Positions 52,397 to 61,715 are shown, counted from the first letter of the stretch. The stretch: 64,000 nucleotides of DNA from an uncultured Alphaproteobacteria bacterium (GCA_902555695.1 CACDTV010000001.1:19559-83558); one strand, 5' to 3'. Numbers and translations are program-made. Notes: a model not told the origin generated them from the letters alone.

Positions 52397-53868
52397 GCTA
52401 TATAACTATTGACTCAAGTACGTCATCTACGACAGTCATTGTTTTTAATGAAAAATTAGATGTCTTAAAAAGATTTCAAAAGGAACACCGACAAATAATC
52501 ACAGATGAAGGTTATATTGAACACGATTTAGAAGAAATTTATCAAAACTTATTAGAGTTAGTTAAAAAAGCATCAGAAATTATCTCAAATCCTAAATTCA
52601 TCAGTCTAACTAATCAAAGAGAAACATTTACGCTCTTTAACAAAAAAGATGGAAAGCCAATACATAATGCAGTTGTTTGGCAGTGCACTAGAGGTCAAAA
52701 AATTTGTGAGGATATTCTAAATGATAGGTCAAAAAATAAAGAAATTATTGATAAAACTGGTCTTAAACCAAATACTTTTTTTTCTGGCAGTAAATTAAAA
52801 TGGGTTTATGAGAACAAATCAGAAGTTAAATCGAAAATCGACAATGGAGATATCTTATTTGGAACAATCGAAACATATCTCATTTATAGACTTACAAACC
52901 TTAATTCTTATGTGACTGATACTACAAATGCATCAAGAACCTTATTATTTAATTGTTTAGAAAATTCTTGGGATCAAAATTTATTAAATATTTTTGATGG
53001 CAATAATCTGAATTTTCCAAAAATACTCAATAGTTCAAATATTTTTGGAGAGAGTAATTTTAATAAAGCATTTGAAAAGTCAATACCTATAATTGGAGTT
53101 GCTGGTGATGCTCAAGCTTCATTTTTTGCAAATTTTTGTTTTGATAAAGGTGATACTAAAATCACGACAGGAACTGGTTTTAACATTCAAACAAATATTG
53201 GTCATGAAATGATTGTCGATGAAAATTCACTTACCTCCCTGGCTTTCACAAATGATAAAGGGAATATCTACGCATTAGAATGCCTAAATTCATTTGCTGG
53301 AGGAACAATTTCATGGCTTAAAAACAATTTAAAATTAATCAGTAAGGCTGAAGATAGTGAAGTTTTATCAAAAAAAGTAAAAGATAATAATGGTGTCTAT
53401 TTAATACCTGCCTTTTCAGGGCTAGGTCCTCCATTTTGGGTATCCGACGCTAGGGCTGCATTCTTTGGTATAAGTGCGTCTACAAATACCAATCATTTAG
53501 TCAGAGCTGGGCTAGAGTCTGTTGCTTATCAAATGGTCGTGTATTTAGAGTTTATGAAAAAATCGAGAAATCTTAATTTAAAAAACTTATCTGTTGATGG
53601 TGGTATGGTAAAAAATAAGTTTTTCCTTCAACTAATTAGTAACCTATTAGAAATTGAGTTAAATATCCCTGAAATGGAGGATATGTCATCTTATGGTGCG
53701 TTACTTTTTGGAATGCAGTATTATCATAATTTAAAAAATACCAGTGATTTAAATGATTTTAAGGTGAAAAGCTCTAAAATTATTCCTAATATCGATGACA
53801 CTATCAGAAACTCTTTTAATTCCTGGAAAGAAATAGTTGATAAACATTTCCTGAAAAATCAAGACTAA
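52393..53868 (+). CDS. FGGY-family carbohydrate kinase (glycerol-kinase-like)
   Basis: A 491-residue two-domain kinase. The first domain has IDSSTSSTTVIVFN, LTNQRETFTLF and NAVVWQCTRGQ, close to glycerol kinase; the catalytic Asp is in GVAGDAQASFF, and the second domain has GGTISWLKNN and SVDGGMVKNKFFLQ. Substrate could be glycerol, or a ketose from the isomerase. Its place behind a transketolase favours a sugar or a C4 ketose such as erythrulose, which is a guess. Confidence 0.87.
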   Translation: MSYITIDSSTSSTTVIVFNEKLDVLKRFQKEHRQIITDEGYIEHDLEEIYQNLLELVKKASEIISNPKFISLTNQRETFTLFNKKDGKPIHNAVVWQCTRGQKICEDILNDRSKNKEIIDKTGLKPNTFFSGSKLKWVYENKSEVKSKIDNGDILFGTIETYLIYRLTNLNSYVTDTTNASRTLLFNCLENSWDQNLLNIFDGNNLNFPKILNSSNIFGESNFNKAFEKSIPIIGVAGDAQASFFANFCFDKGDTKITTGTGFNIQTNIGHEMIVDENSLTSLAFTNDKGNIYALECLNSFAGGTISWLKNNLKLISKAEDSEVLSKKVKDNNGVYLIPAFSGLGPPFWVSDARAAFFGISASTNTNHLVRAGLESVAYQMVVYLEFMKKSRNLNLKNLSVDGGMVKNKFFLQLISNLLEIELNIPEMEDMSSYGALLFGMQYYHNLKNTSDLNDFKVKSSKIIPNIDDTIRNSFNSWKEIVDKHFLKNQD

Positions 53869-53899
53869 AAAATTAATATTTAACTAGCATGTAGACATG

Positions 53900-53914
53900 A
53901 CAATAGGATATTGT
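53900..53914. promoter_or_regulatory. Inverted repeat ACAATA-GGA-TATTGT upstream of frcB
   Basis: A perfect 6-base inverted repeat in the 76-base spacer between the FGGY kinase and the fructose-type binding-protein gene, followed by AGGAGG and the ATG. Two direct CATGAC copies flank it. It could be an operator of the frc operon. Confidence 0.4.
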
Positions 53915-53944
53915 GAACATGACTATATATAGGAGGAAATAACT

Positions 53945-54979
53945 ATGAGAAAATTATCTCTAGTTCTGGCTTCACTTATGGCTGTCGCTTTTACTTTTGC
54001 TACTATGCCAGCAAAAGCAGGAAGTCATGCTGTTGAAGCTTGCTTAATTACAAAAACAGACATCAATCCTTTCTTCGTTAAAATGAAAGAGGGAGCAGAA
54101 GCGAGAGCTAATGAATTAGGTGTCAAATTATCATTCTTTGCGGGTAAAGTTGATGGTGACCATGAGACTCAAGTAAGAGCTATTGAGACTTGTATTGCTT
54201 CAGGTGCAAAAGGTATTTTAATTGCTGCATCTGACACAAAAGCTATTGTTACTCCATTAAAAAATGCTCAAGACAATGGTTTACTAGTCATTGCTCTTGA
54301 CACACCACTAGAGCCAATTACAGCTGCAGACTCTACTTTTGCAACTGATAACTTCAAGGCAGGTGAATTAGGTGGAGCATGGGTTGCTGCAAAGTTAGGA
54401 GCAGATGCTGCTAATGCCAAAATTGCAATGTTAGACCTTAACGAGAGTCAACCTTCTGTTGGTGTTCTTAGAGATCAAGGTTTCTTATCTGGATTTGGAA
54501 TCGATGTAAAAGATGTTTCCAGATGGGGAGATGAAGATGATCCAAGAATTATCTGTAATGAAGTTACAAACGGTAACGAAGAAGGTGGAAGAACTGCAAT
54601 GGAAAAATGTCTACAAAAAGACCCAGACATAAACGTTGTGTACACTATTAATGAGCCAGCAGCTGTTGGTGCTTATGAGGCATTAAAAGCAGTTGGAAAA
54701 GATGATGGTAGCGTTCTTATTGCTTCAGTTGACGGAGGTTGCCCAGGTGTAGCTGACGTAGAAAGAGGAATTATAGGTGCTACATCTCAGCAATACCCAC
54801 TATTAATGGCTTCACTTGGTGTTGAGGCTATTAAAGCTTGGGCTGAAGATGGTTCAAAGCCTGAAAATACTCCAGGTCTTGACTTTTTTAACACTGGTGT
54901 GAACTTAGTTACAGATGATGCTGCTAGCGGAGTTCCATCAATTAGTGTCAAAGAAGGTATGGATAGATGTTGGGGTTAA
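53945..54979 (+). CDS. frcB: Fructose-type ABC transporter substrate-binding protein
   Basis: A 344-residue ribose-binding-like protein with a signal peptide ([22 protein letters not shown]) and a consensus AGGAGG site. The mature segment [20 protein letters not shown] and later [23 protein letters not shown] and the [14 protein letters not shown] helix match FrcB-type proteins. Together with the highly FrcA-like ATPase this supports fructose, or a related ketose or mannose/ribose, as substrate; the identity of the sugar is inference. Confidence 0.87.
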   Translation: MRKLSLVLASLMAVAFTFATMPAKAGSHAVEACLITKTDINPFFVKMKEGAEARANELGVKLSFFAGKVDGDHETQVRAIETCIASGAKGILIAASDTKAIVTPLKNAQDNGLLVIALDTPLEPITAADSTFATDNFKAGELGGAWVAAKLGADAANAKIAMLDLNESQPSVGVLRDQGFLSGFGIDVKDVSRWGDEDDPRIICNEVTNGNEEGGRTAMEKCLQKDPDINVVYTINEPAAVGAYEALKAVGKDDGSVLIASVDGGCPGVADVERGIIGATSQQYPLLMASLGVEAIKAWAEDGSKPENTPGLDFFNTGVNLVTDDAASGVPSISVKEGMDRCWG

Positions 54980-54995
54980 TCCAATAATTTTATTA

Positions 54996-55036
54996 TTCAG
55001 GGCAGATTATTCTGCCCTGAAGTCATGATATTTTTT
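54996..55036 (+). terminator. Hairpin with T-run between frcB and frcC
   Basis: TTCAGGGCAGA pairs with TCTGCCCTGAA (11 bp, 4-base loop TTAT); a run of six T lies at 55031-55036, 9 bases after the stem. The gap from the stem makes full termination doubtful; message stabilisation with partial read-through into the permease gene is likely. Confidence 0.8.
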
Positions 55037-55038
55037 AA

Positions 55039-56133
55039 ATGAATAAAGTTTCTGACGACATTTCTAAAGATCTAAAAGATCAACCTAAATTCACAACTGA
55101 TATAGGTGAAAAAGATCAAGATCATCACTCTTTTGATTTAGGTGAACAAACTACATTAAAAAAAATTCAACATTTTCTTCACGGTAATCCAACAATAGTT
55201 CCTGTTATTATTTTAATATTAAGCGTTATTGCATTTGGTTTCATAGCTGGAGGAAAATTTTTCTCTGCTTTTAATTTATCTCTGATTGTACAACAAGTTA
55301 CAATTGTCGGTATTCTTGCAGCAGCTCAAACTCTAATAATATTAACTGCTGGAATTGATTTAAGTGTTGCGGCAATGATGGTGTTAGCATCAGTGTTCAT
55401 GGGTAAGCTTTCTGTTGAAATGGGAGTTCCAACCCTCCCAGCAATAGCAGTAGGGTTTATCTCTGGTATTGCAACAGGTGCTTTCAATGGGTTACTGGTA
55501 ACTCGCTTAAGATTACCCCCGTTCATAGTTACTTTAGGAACTTGGAATATATTTTTTGCACTAGTAATTTTCTTTACTGGATCTCAATCTATCAGAAGCT
55601 CTGATATTGAAGTAAACGCTCCTCTTCTACACTTTTGGGGTGAAAGAATTAATCTTGGAGGTTTTGTATTCACTTACGGTGCGTTCCTCATGATTGGTAT
55701 TTTTGTTTTTCTATGGTTTTTACTCAATAAAACTGCTTGGGGGAGACATGTTTACGCAATTGGCGATGATAAGGAGGCTGCTGAGTTATCGGGTATTAGA
55801 ACTGACAGGATGTTAGTTTCAATTTATGCTGTTGCTGGGCTTGTTGTTGCGATTGGAGCATGGGTTTCAATTGGTAGAGTTGGTTCAGTGTCTCCAACAT
55901 CTTTTTATGAAGGTAACTTAGACTCCATTACAGCTGTTGTTATAGGTGGAACTTCTCTTTTTGGTGGAAGGGGCACTATAATTGGTTCTTTATTTGGGGC
56001 TTTGATTGTGGGAGTATTTAGCTCAGGTCTGTCCATAGCAGGTCTTGATGTATTGTGGCAAAGATTTGCTTTAGGTTGTCTTATAATAGTGGCGGTAGGA
56101 ATAGATCAATGGATAAGAAAGGTCTCAGCGTAA
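55039..56133 (+). CDS. frcC: Fructose-type ABC transporter permease
   Basis: A 364-residue CUT2 permease with a polar N-terminal leader of about 45 residues before the first helix, then AQTLIILTAGIDLSVAAMM, PPFIVTLGTWNIFFAL, and VVIGGTSLFGGRGTIIG. It is a full-length family member. Only one permease is encoded, so it likely homodimerises. Its stop overlaps the ATG of frcA. Confidence 0.9.
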   Translation: MNKVSDDISKDLKDQPKFTTDIGEKDQDHHSFDLGEQTTLKKIQHFLHGNPTIVPVIILILSVIAFGFIAGGKFFSAFNLSLIVQQVTIVGILAAAQTLIILTAGIDLSVAAMMVLASVFMGKLSVEMGVPTLPAIAVGFISGIATGAFNGLLVTRLRLPPFIVTLGTWNIFFALVIFFTGSQSIRSSDIEVNAPLLHFWGERINLGGFVFTYGAFLMIGIFVFLWFLLNKTAWGRHVYAIGDDKEAAELSGIRTDRMLVSIYAVAGLVVAIGAWVSIGRVGSVSPTSFYEGNLDSITAVVIGGTSLFGGRGTIIGSLFGALIVGVFSSGLSIAGLDVLWQRFALGCLIIVAVGIDQWIRKVSA

Positions 56134-56897
56134 TGCAGCCAGTGCTAGTAGCAAAGAAGTTATCAAAAAAATACGGTAAAGTTGTTGCACTTGATAGTGC
56201 TGATTTAGAGCTTTATCCAGGTGAAGTTTTGGGAGTAATTGGAGACAATGGCGCTGGAAAGTCTACACTAATTAAGGTGCTATGTGGTGCTGTTATTCCT
56301 GATAGCGGTGAAATATTGCTTGATGGTAAAAATGTTACTTTTACATCACCTATAGAAGCAAGAAAATTAGGTATCGAAACTGTTTATCAGAACCTTGCAC
56401 TTTCACCTGCTTTATCAATAACTGATAATATGTTTTTAGGTAGAGAAATTAGACAAAAAGGCTTTATGGGTAGTTTTTTAAAATTTTTAGATAAAAAAGC
56501 AATGGCAGATGAAGCTAGAAAACGACTATCTGATCTTGGTCTATTAACCATACAAAATATAAATCAATTAGTTGAAACATTGTCTGGAGGTCAACGACAA
56601 GGTGTTGCAGTTGCAAGAGCAACATCATTTGGAACTAAAGTCGTTATTATGGATGAGCCTACTGCAGCTCTAGGTGTTAAAGAAAGTAGAAGAGTTTTAG
56701 AGTTAATTGGTGAGGTGAGGTCTAGAGGAATACCCATCATATTAATTTCACATAATATGCCTCATGTTTTTGAAGTAGCTGATAGAATACACATTCATAG
56801 ACTTGGAACTCGATTATGTGTAATTGACCCTAAGAAACATGAAATGTCTGATGCTGTCGCATATATGACAGGTGCTAAGCAACCACCTCAAAATTAA
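56133..56897 (+). CDS. frcA: Fructose-type ABC transporter ATPase
   Basis: A 254-residue single-domain ATPase, very close to FrcA of rhizobia: GDNGAGKSTLIKVLCGA, ETVYQNLALSPALS, NINQLVETLSGGQRQGVAV, IMDEPTAALGVKESRRVLEL and SHNMPHVFEVADRIHIHRLG. I take the ATG at 56133, which overlaps the frcC stop; an ATG at 56109 with an AGGA site is also possible. The ORF track start (56055) lies well inside frcC. Confidence 0.92.
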   Translation: MQPVLVAKKLSKKYGKVVALDSADLELYPGEVLGVIGDNGAGKSTLIKVLCGAVIPDSGEILLDGKNVTFTSPIEARKLGIETVYQNLALSPALSITDNMFLGREIRQKGFMGSFLKFLDKKAMADEARKRLSDLGLLTIQNINQLVETLSGGQRQGVAVARATSFGTKVVIMDEPTAALGVKESRRVLELIGEVRSRGIPIILISHNMPHVFEVADRIHIHRLGTRLCVIDPKKHEMSDAVAYMTGAKQPPQN

Positions 56898-57532
56898 TTT
56901 ATTAAATTAAATTCAGCAGAAATACTTTTACTAATAACATTTAATCCATTTGGAAGATCATTTTTATAAACTTTATTTTTAATTTGATCATTAGATAGTC
57001 CAAAACTCTCCCATCTTTCAATTAATCTTTTTTCTAAAATATCTTTATTACAATCAATCATTATAGTTGTATCAAAAAAATTATGAATTTTTCTCCATGG
57101 TTCTTGATCAAGCAATAAATAATTACCCTCTACTATTATAATTTTTGTATTCTCAGATATGACTAAAGCAGATGATCTTGATAGTTCTAATGATCTATCA
57201 AAGATAGGGACAATCACTTCACCCTCGTTTTTCAATCTTAATAAACAATTTAATAAACCCAGTACATCAAATGTTTCTGGTGCCCCTTTTCTCTCAATTA
57301 ATTTTTTTGTCTCAAGTATATTATTATCAAGGTGGAAACCATCCATTTGAAGAACACTTGATTTATGACTATTTAATATTAGTTCTGACTTTAATTTTTC
57401 AGATATTGTGCTTTTTCCAGATGCTGGTGCTCCAGAAATTGCTATAAAATAACGACTTTGATTAATTTTAATAACATTCTCTAATATTTTTTTTACTAAT
57501 TCTGGGAATTCTATTCTTTGGTTGCTAGACAT
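56894..57532 (-). CDS. Uridine-kinase-like P-loop kinase (FrcK-like)
   Basis: A 212-residue P-loop protein with Walker A GAPASGKST, the substrate-binding LQMDGFHLDN, and the RLIERWESFGLS lid with two arginines. It resembles the phosphoribulokinase/uridine kinase family and pantothenate-kinase-like FrcK, a gene found next to frcBCA in rhizobia. Here it is convergent with frcA (4-base overlap) and overlaps the xylulokinase-like gene by 8 bases. It may phosphorylate the imported sugar or a nucleoside; unsettled. Confidence 0.83.
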   Translation of the reverse strand: MSSNQRIEFPELVKKILENVIKINQSRYFIAISGAPASGKSTISEKLKSELILNSHKSSVLQMDGFHLDNNILETKKLIERKGAPETFDVLGLLNCLLRLKNEGEVIVPIFDRSLELSRSSALVISENTKIIIVEGNYLLLDQEPWRKIHNFFDTTIMIDCNKDILEKRLIERWESFGLSNDQIKNKVYKNDLPNGLNVISKSISAEFNLIN

Positions 57533-58979
57533 TTTTTCCTAAATAAAAGCTTTTCCACTTTAAAAACCTGTCTTTTAAGATACCTGTTTGAATTTCATTT
57601 TTACCTATAATTTTTTTGACTTTTGGAAGACTAAGGGCTTCACTTGGTTTTAAATTATTGTAACCAAGAAATGCTATTCTAGCAGCTCCAAAAGCAGCCA
57701 TTGTGTCTGAAGCATCAGTTATTGATAAATCTCTCTCCATCAATGAAGCAAGTATTTGTATCCAGCTGTCATTTTTAGAACCACCTCCTATTACAAAGAT
57801 GTTATCTAACTTTATACCAGTCTTAACTAAGGATGAATAATTATCATACAAACCAAAAGAAATACCTTCTATTAAACTATAGATTAATGTATTTCGATTA
57901 GTGTCTATACCCATTTCGTGAAAACTTGCTCTTACATGAGGATCATTAATTGGTGTTCTCTCACCAGTAAGATAAGGAAGATAATAAGGATATCTACTTA
58001 CATCAGAAAAATTATTTAAAACAGAATTTAACTCTTTATTAATCTCATCAATTGATGAATTAAAATTATTTATAAACCAATTAACATTTGAGGTGCAAGA
58101 GAGCATCACTGACATGAGGTGCCATGTTTCAGGTAAGCAGTGACAAAAGGAATGTATCGCATCATCATAATTTTTTAAAAAGTTTTTTGTTGAACCAAAA
58201 ATAACACCAGAAGTGCCTAAAGATAATGAAGCATTTCCCTCTTGGTAAAGCCCTAATCCAACAGCGGCTGCAGCATTATCTCCTGCTCCACCAAAAACTT
58301 TGCAAGAGTTACTAAAACCATATTTTTCTGCAATCTCTTTTTTAATTACGCCTGTTTGATCTGTCCCCTCACAAGTTTTAGGCATTTGCGAGATATCCAT
58401 TGAGCCAATATCTAAAAGTTTATTAGACCAAGTTCTATTTTTTACATCTAACCAATAAGTGCCTGCTGCGTCTGACAAATCACTAAAAAACTCTCCAGTT
58501 AAATAAAATCTTAAATAGTCTTTCGGCAATAAAACCTTTGCAATTGAATTAAAATTTTCACTTTCGTGTTCTTTCATCCATAAGATTTTTGGTGATGTAA
58601 AACCAGGCATTGCTATATTTCCAGCTATATCCATAACAGTTTCGTCAGCCATAATTTGACTGCACTGCCTAAAACTACGTGTATCATTCCATAGTATACA
58701 AGGCCTTATGACCTTTTGATTTTTATCAATACAAGTTGCACCATGCATATGTCCGGAAAAAGATACAGCTTTGATCTGCGATAAATCAAATTTTAAAACT
58801 ATTTGTTTGATACACTGATCTAATGCTTTTATCCAAAATGATGGATCTTGTTCTGACCAACCATTTTGAGGAGTGGACAATGGTATATTTTCACTATTGA
58901 CACTAAACAAGATTTCTTGTTCTTCTCCGAGTAGCAAACACTTCATCGAAGAAGTACCAAGATCAATACCTAAATACAT
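57525..58979 (-). CDS. xylB: Xylulokinase-like FGGY kinase
   Basis: A 484-residue FGGY kinase. It starts YLGIDLGTSSMKCLLL, has SFSGHMHGATCID, RPCILWNDTRS, the catalytic Asp in FGGAGDNAAAAVG, and LPYLTGERTPINDP, and FVIGGGSKNDSWIQ: a xylulokinase pattern (SGQMHG is usual). It would phosphorylate D-xylulose, the product of the lyxose-isomerase-like cupin at 61004. Confidence 0.87.
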   Translation of the reverse strand: MYLGIDLGTSSMKCLLLGEEQEILFSVNSENIPLSTPQNGWSEQDPSFWIKALDQCIKQIVLKFDLSQIKAVSFSGHMHGATCIDKNQKVIRPCILWNDTRSFRQCSQIMADETVMDIAGNIAMPGFTSPKILWMKEHESENFNSIAKVLLPKDYLRFYLTGEFFSDLSDAAGTYWLDVKNRTWSNKLLDIGSMDISQMPKTCEGTDQTGVIKKEIAEKYGFSNSCKVFGGAGDNAAAAVGLGLYQEGNASLSLGTSGVIFGSTKNFLKNYDDAIHSFCHCLPETWHLMSVMLSCTSNVNWFINNFNSSIDEINKELNSVLNNFSDVSRYPYYLPYLTGERTPINDPHVRASFHEMGIDTNRNTLIYSLIEGISFGLYDNYSSLVKTGIKLDNIFVIGGGSKNDSWIQILASLMERDLSITDASDTMAAFGAARIAFLGYNNLKPSEALSLPKVKKIIGKNEIQTGILKDRFLKWKSFYLGKNV

Positions 58980-59027
58980 TTTTATATTATATATAGAATA
59001 AAACTATTTTCTATTTATAGAATTGAG

Positions 59028-59033
59028 TATAAT
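59028..59033 (+). promoter_or_regulatory. -10 box directly before the aldolase-like gene
   Basis: TATAAT ends 6 bases before the ATG at 59040, with no ribosome site between, so transcription would begin at or next to the start codon. The spacer to the divergent xylulokinase gene is only 60 bases. Confidence 0.6.
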
Positions 59034-59039
59034 CAGATT

Positions 59040-60032
59040 ATGAAGAAGTCTTTAGATCAAAAAATTCTTAGAATAAAAAAAAATAAATATTCGCCAAGAG
59101 ACTTCATTATAGCAGATGCTAAAGATGGTGATTTAGCAATGGGTGTCACAACACCTGGATCAAAAAGAAATGAAAATGGAAAAATACTAAAAGGATATAA
59201 AAACCTAGTAGATTACAAAAATGCGATGATATCAATGACTAAATCTGATTTAGTAGATATTATGCTGATGTCTGCATCAGTTGGTGAAGATCTCGTAAAA
59301 AGAAATTTATTTAAAAATTCAACTATTACACCTGCAATTAGAATGAATGATACGACTGATATCTGGCTTATGAGAAATGGAAATTATAGAAAAACTAACC
59401 CTAGACCTTTTCGGTCTGCTCAAATGGACAAAGTAAGTAAGTTAGTTAACCTAGGTTTATTTTCTGTAACGTTTTCTAATAATGTTGACTATGACCTTGC
59501 AATGTTAAATGCCTATAAAGAGTTTAGAATTGAAGCTTCTAAATATAAATTCAAACATTTTTTAGAAGTATTCAATTCCCCAATTGATCTAAATATGAAC
59601 ATAAGACAAATGGGTGATTACGTTAACGATTGCATTATAAAAGCAATAGCTGGGCAGACTAAAGATGAGAGACCTCTTTTTTTGAAAATAGCTTACAATG
59701 GTCCAAAAGCAATGGAGGAGCTAGCCAGCTTCGATCCTGAAAATCTTATTGTTGGCATTCTTGGGGGTAGCAAAGGCACAACAAGAGATTGTTTTGAATT
59801 AATAAAAAAAGCCAGTCAATATGGTGCAAAAGTAGCTTTGTTTGGTAGAAAAATAAACTTAGCTGAAGATCCCATCTTATTAGTAAAAATTATGAGAGAA
59901 GTTGTTGAAAATAACATTAAACCTATAGATGCTGTTAAATTTTACCATTCTGAATTAAAGAAAAATAAACTCATACCTGACAGGAAGCTTTTAAAAGACG
60001 TTGAGATCACTGAAAAAGTTTTAAAATTATAA
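59040..60032 (+). CDS. Class I aldolase-like beta/alpha-barrel protein
   Basis: A 330-residue barrel resembling the DeoC/FbaB/LacD aldolase group. A possible Schiff-base Lys is in RPLFLKIAYNGPKAMEEL; a phosphate-binding loop is in VGILGGSKGTTRDCFELI followed by KVALFGRKINLAEDP. I recognise the family only as a conserved beta/alpha-barrel protein of sugar clusters. It is divergent from the xylulokinase gene and convergent with the PfkB kinase gene (6-base overlap). Cleavage of a ketose phosphate is a reasonable guess. Confidence 0.7.
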   Translation: MKKSLDQKILRIKKNKYSPRDFIIADAKDGDLAMGVTTPGSKRNENGKILKGYKNLVDYKNAMISMTKSDLVDIMLMSASVGEDLVKRNLFKNSTITPAIRMNDTTDIWLMRNGNYRKTNPRPFRSAQMDKVSKLVNLGLFSVTFSNNVDYDLAMLNAYKEFRIEASKYKFKHFLEVFNSPIDLNMNIRQMGDYVNDCIIKAIAGQTKDERPLFLKIAYNGPKAMEELASFDPENLIVGILGGSKGTTRDCFELIKKASQYGAKVALFGRKINLAEDPILLVKIMREVVENNIKPIDAVKFYHSELKKNKLIPDRKLLKDVEITEKVLKL

Positions 60033-61004
60033 TTTAGATATATTAGGTAAATTTCCAGAGGAAGCATTAACTTTCATCATAGATGTCCCAGCTGCATGAG
60101 CCTTTTTGAGAGTTTTTTTTATGTCCCAATTTTCATGTATTCCAAATATAAACGCTGCACAAAAAGCATCTCCAGCTCCAACCGAATTTATTACTCTGCT
60201 TTTTGGTAAAACCTTTGATTTAGTATAGATTTTTTTTGATCTATCAAAATAGAGCGACTCAGTTGGACTATGAATAACAACTCCTCTAATAATACCCTTT
60301 TTGAAAACTTTACTAATTAACTCAGTTAAGATTTTTTGATTAAGTTTTTTATTGAAGTCGTAAATTTTTTTATTAAATAGTATCTCTGCTTCAATTTCAT
60401 TCAAAAGTAAATAATCGGTGAATGGCAATGAGCTTTCAATAATATTTTTGTATTTAGGGTGCTTATTTGAAACTAAATCTAAAACTGTTATCACATTTTT
60501 ACTTTTAGCTTTTTTTAAAACTTTTGATAAACGAGTTTTTTTGTCAACATCAAATTTGTCCAATTTACCTAGTAGTGTAATATATCCGACATAAAGAACT
60601 TTAGGTGCAGTTTTTAATTGGTTTATTTTAAAATGTTTTTTGTCAAGTAAGCTGTTTGCCCCTGGATAATATAAAAAAGTTCTTTCTTTTTGTTTTTCAA
60701 ACATACAAACGGTATGAGAAGTAGAAATTTGCTTTGATACAATCAAATATTTAGTCTCTATTTTATTTTCTCTACAATGTTTCTTTATAATTGATGCATC
60801 TGTATCAAGTCCAATTGATCCCATTGCGTACATTGGATGTTTAAATCCTAAAGAATTTAAATCTGTTAAAACATTTGATGGACCTCCACCTACACATTGA
60901 AAAGTATTCGAAATTGGCTCTAATTTACCTCTCTCAGGTAAATTATCTATTTTGTAAGTGGTATCTACACACCACATTCCAAGGCCAATTATACCTCTTT
61001 GCAT
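60027..61004 (-). CDS. PfkB-family sugar kinase
   Basis: A 325-residue ribokinase-fold enzyme. The N-terminal GLGMWCVDTTYKIDNLPERG, CVGGGPSNVLTDLNSLG, and the C-terminal anion hole NSVGAGDAFCAAFIFG with the catalytic Asp are present. Lys content is high, as in its neighbours. Substrate could be a ketose giving a 1-phosphate for the barrel aldolase; that would form a short D-lyxose or similar pathway with the isomerase gene upstream. It overlaps that isomerase gene by one base. Confidence 0.85.
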   Translation of the reverse strand: MQRGIIGLGMWCVDTTYKIDNLPERGKLEPISNTFQCVGGGPSNVLTDLNSLGFKHPMYAMGSIGLDTDASIIKKHCRENKIETKYLIVSKQISTSHTVCMFEKQKERTFLYYPGANSLLDKKHFKINQLKTAPKVLYVGYITLLGKLDKFDVDKKTRLSKVLKKAKSKNVITVLDLVSNKHPKYKNIIESSLPFTDYLLLNEIEAEILFNKKIYDFNKKLNQKILTELISKVFKKGIIRGVVIHSPTESLYFDRSKKIYTKSKVLPKSRVINSVGAGDAFCAAFIFGIHENWDIKKTLKKAHAAGTSMMKVNASSGNLPNISKL

Positions 61005-61669
61005 TATATTTCATTCCAGAGAGGATGAATCGCAACTTGATCTTCTTCAATTTCAGTAAACCTTCCTACACTTTCTAAAAAATAGTTATCTTTATTATCA
61101 TCGTTGACTTGAGAAACCTCTCCTGCCATAACCATTCCTGAACCCTCAGCTGAGTAAAATTTATGATATATGTTTCTTTCAACAGTGACGCTCTGACCTC
61201 TTTTTAAAATTAAGGGTTCTCTTGGTGCTACAGAAACTATTTCACCATCAACAAGAACATCAATTTTAGAGTTTAATTCAATTTGATTTGAGTCGACTTC
61301 TAAAAATTCAATTACTAATTCCCCGCCTCCCCGATTAATTATATCTTCTAGTTTTACCTTATGGCTATGAAAAGGAATTTCTTGACCTTCTCTCATAAAC
61401 AATAACTTTTCTGCATAGGGTTTGTCATCGTTATTACCCTGTATTCCATTCCTTATACAAAACAGGGTGATACCTTTTTTTTCAAATTCGCCTTTACCAA
61501 AATCAGTAACATCCCAGCCCATTTGATGATTTTTTAAATAATTTTTTAAGTTAGGATTATTGTTGTACTCTTCTTTAGACCAATAGCCCCATTTAGGTAG
61601 AACCCACGAATATCTATCGATCATGTCTTTAGCTTCAGATATTGCTGCATTTATTTCAGATCTTTTCAT
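61004..61669 (-). CDS. D-lyxose isomerase-like cupin
   Basis: A 221-residue cupin. The metal motif PFHSHKVKLEDIINRGGGEL is characteristic of D-lyxose ketol-isomerase, with further metal ligand His in ERNIYHKFYS. It interconverts D-lyxose and D-xylulose (also D-mannose and D-fructose in some members). It pairs with the PfkB and xylulokinase-like genes. An alternative is another cupin isomerase of the same fold. Confidence 0.82.
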   Translation of the reverse strand: MKRSEINAAISEAKDMIDRYSWVLPKWGYWSKEEYNNNPNLKNYLKNHQMGWDVTDFGKGEFEKKGITLFCIRNGIQGNNDDKPYAEKLLFMREGQEIPFHSHKVKLEDIINRGGGELVIEFLEVDSNQIELNSKIDVLVDGEIVSVAPREPLILKRGQSVTVERNIYHKFYSAEGSGMVMAGEVSQVNDDNKDNYFLESVGRFTEIEEDQVAIHPLWNEI

Positions 61670-61680
61670 TTAAACTTAGA

Positions 61681-61709
61681 TTATCAAAAAAATAAATAAT
61701 TGATATAAT
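61681..61709 (+). promoter_or_regulatory. Promoter of the 2-hydroxyacid dehydrogenase gene
   Basis: TTATCA (61681-61686), exactly 17 bases, then TATAAT (61704-61709), with the ATG 6 bases later at 61716. The message would be leaderless. Confidence 0.6.
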
Positions 61710-61715
61710 CAAGTA

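Noticed and set aside
56055-56132. The ORF-track N-terminal extension of frcA
   Set aside because: It overlaps the conserved end of frcC and lacks homology to FrcA; starts at 56109 or 56133 fit better.
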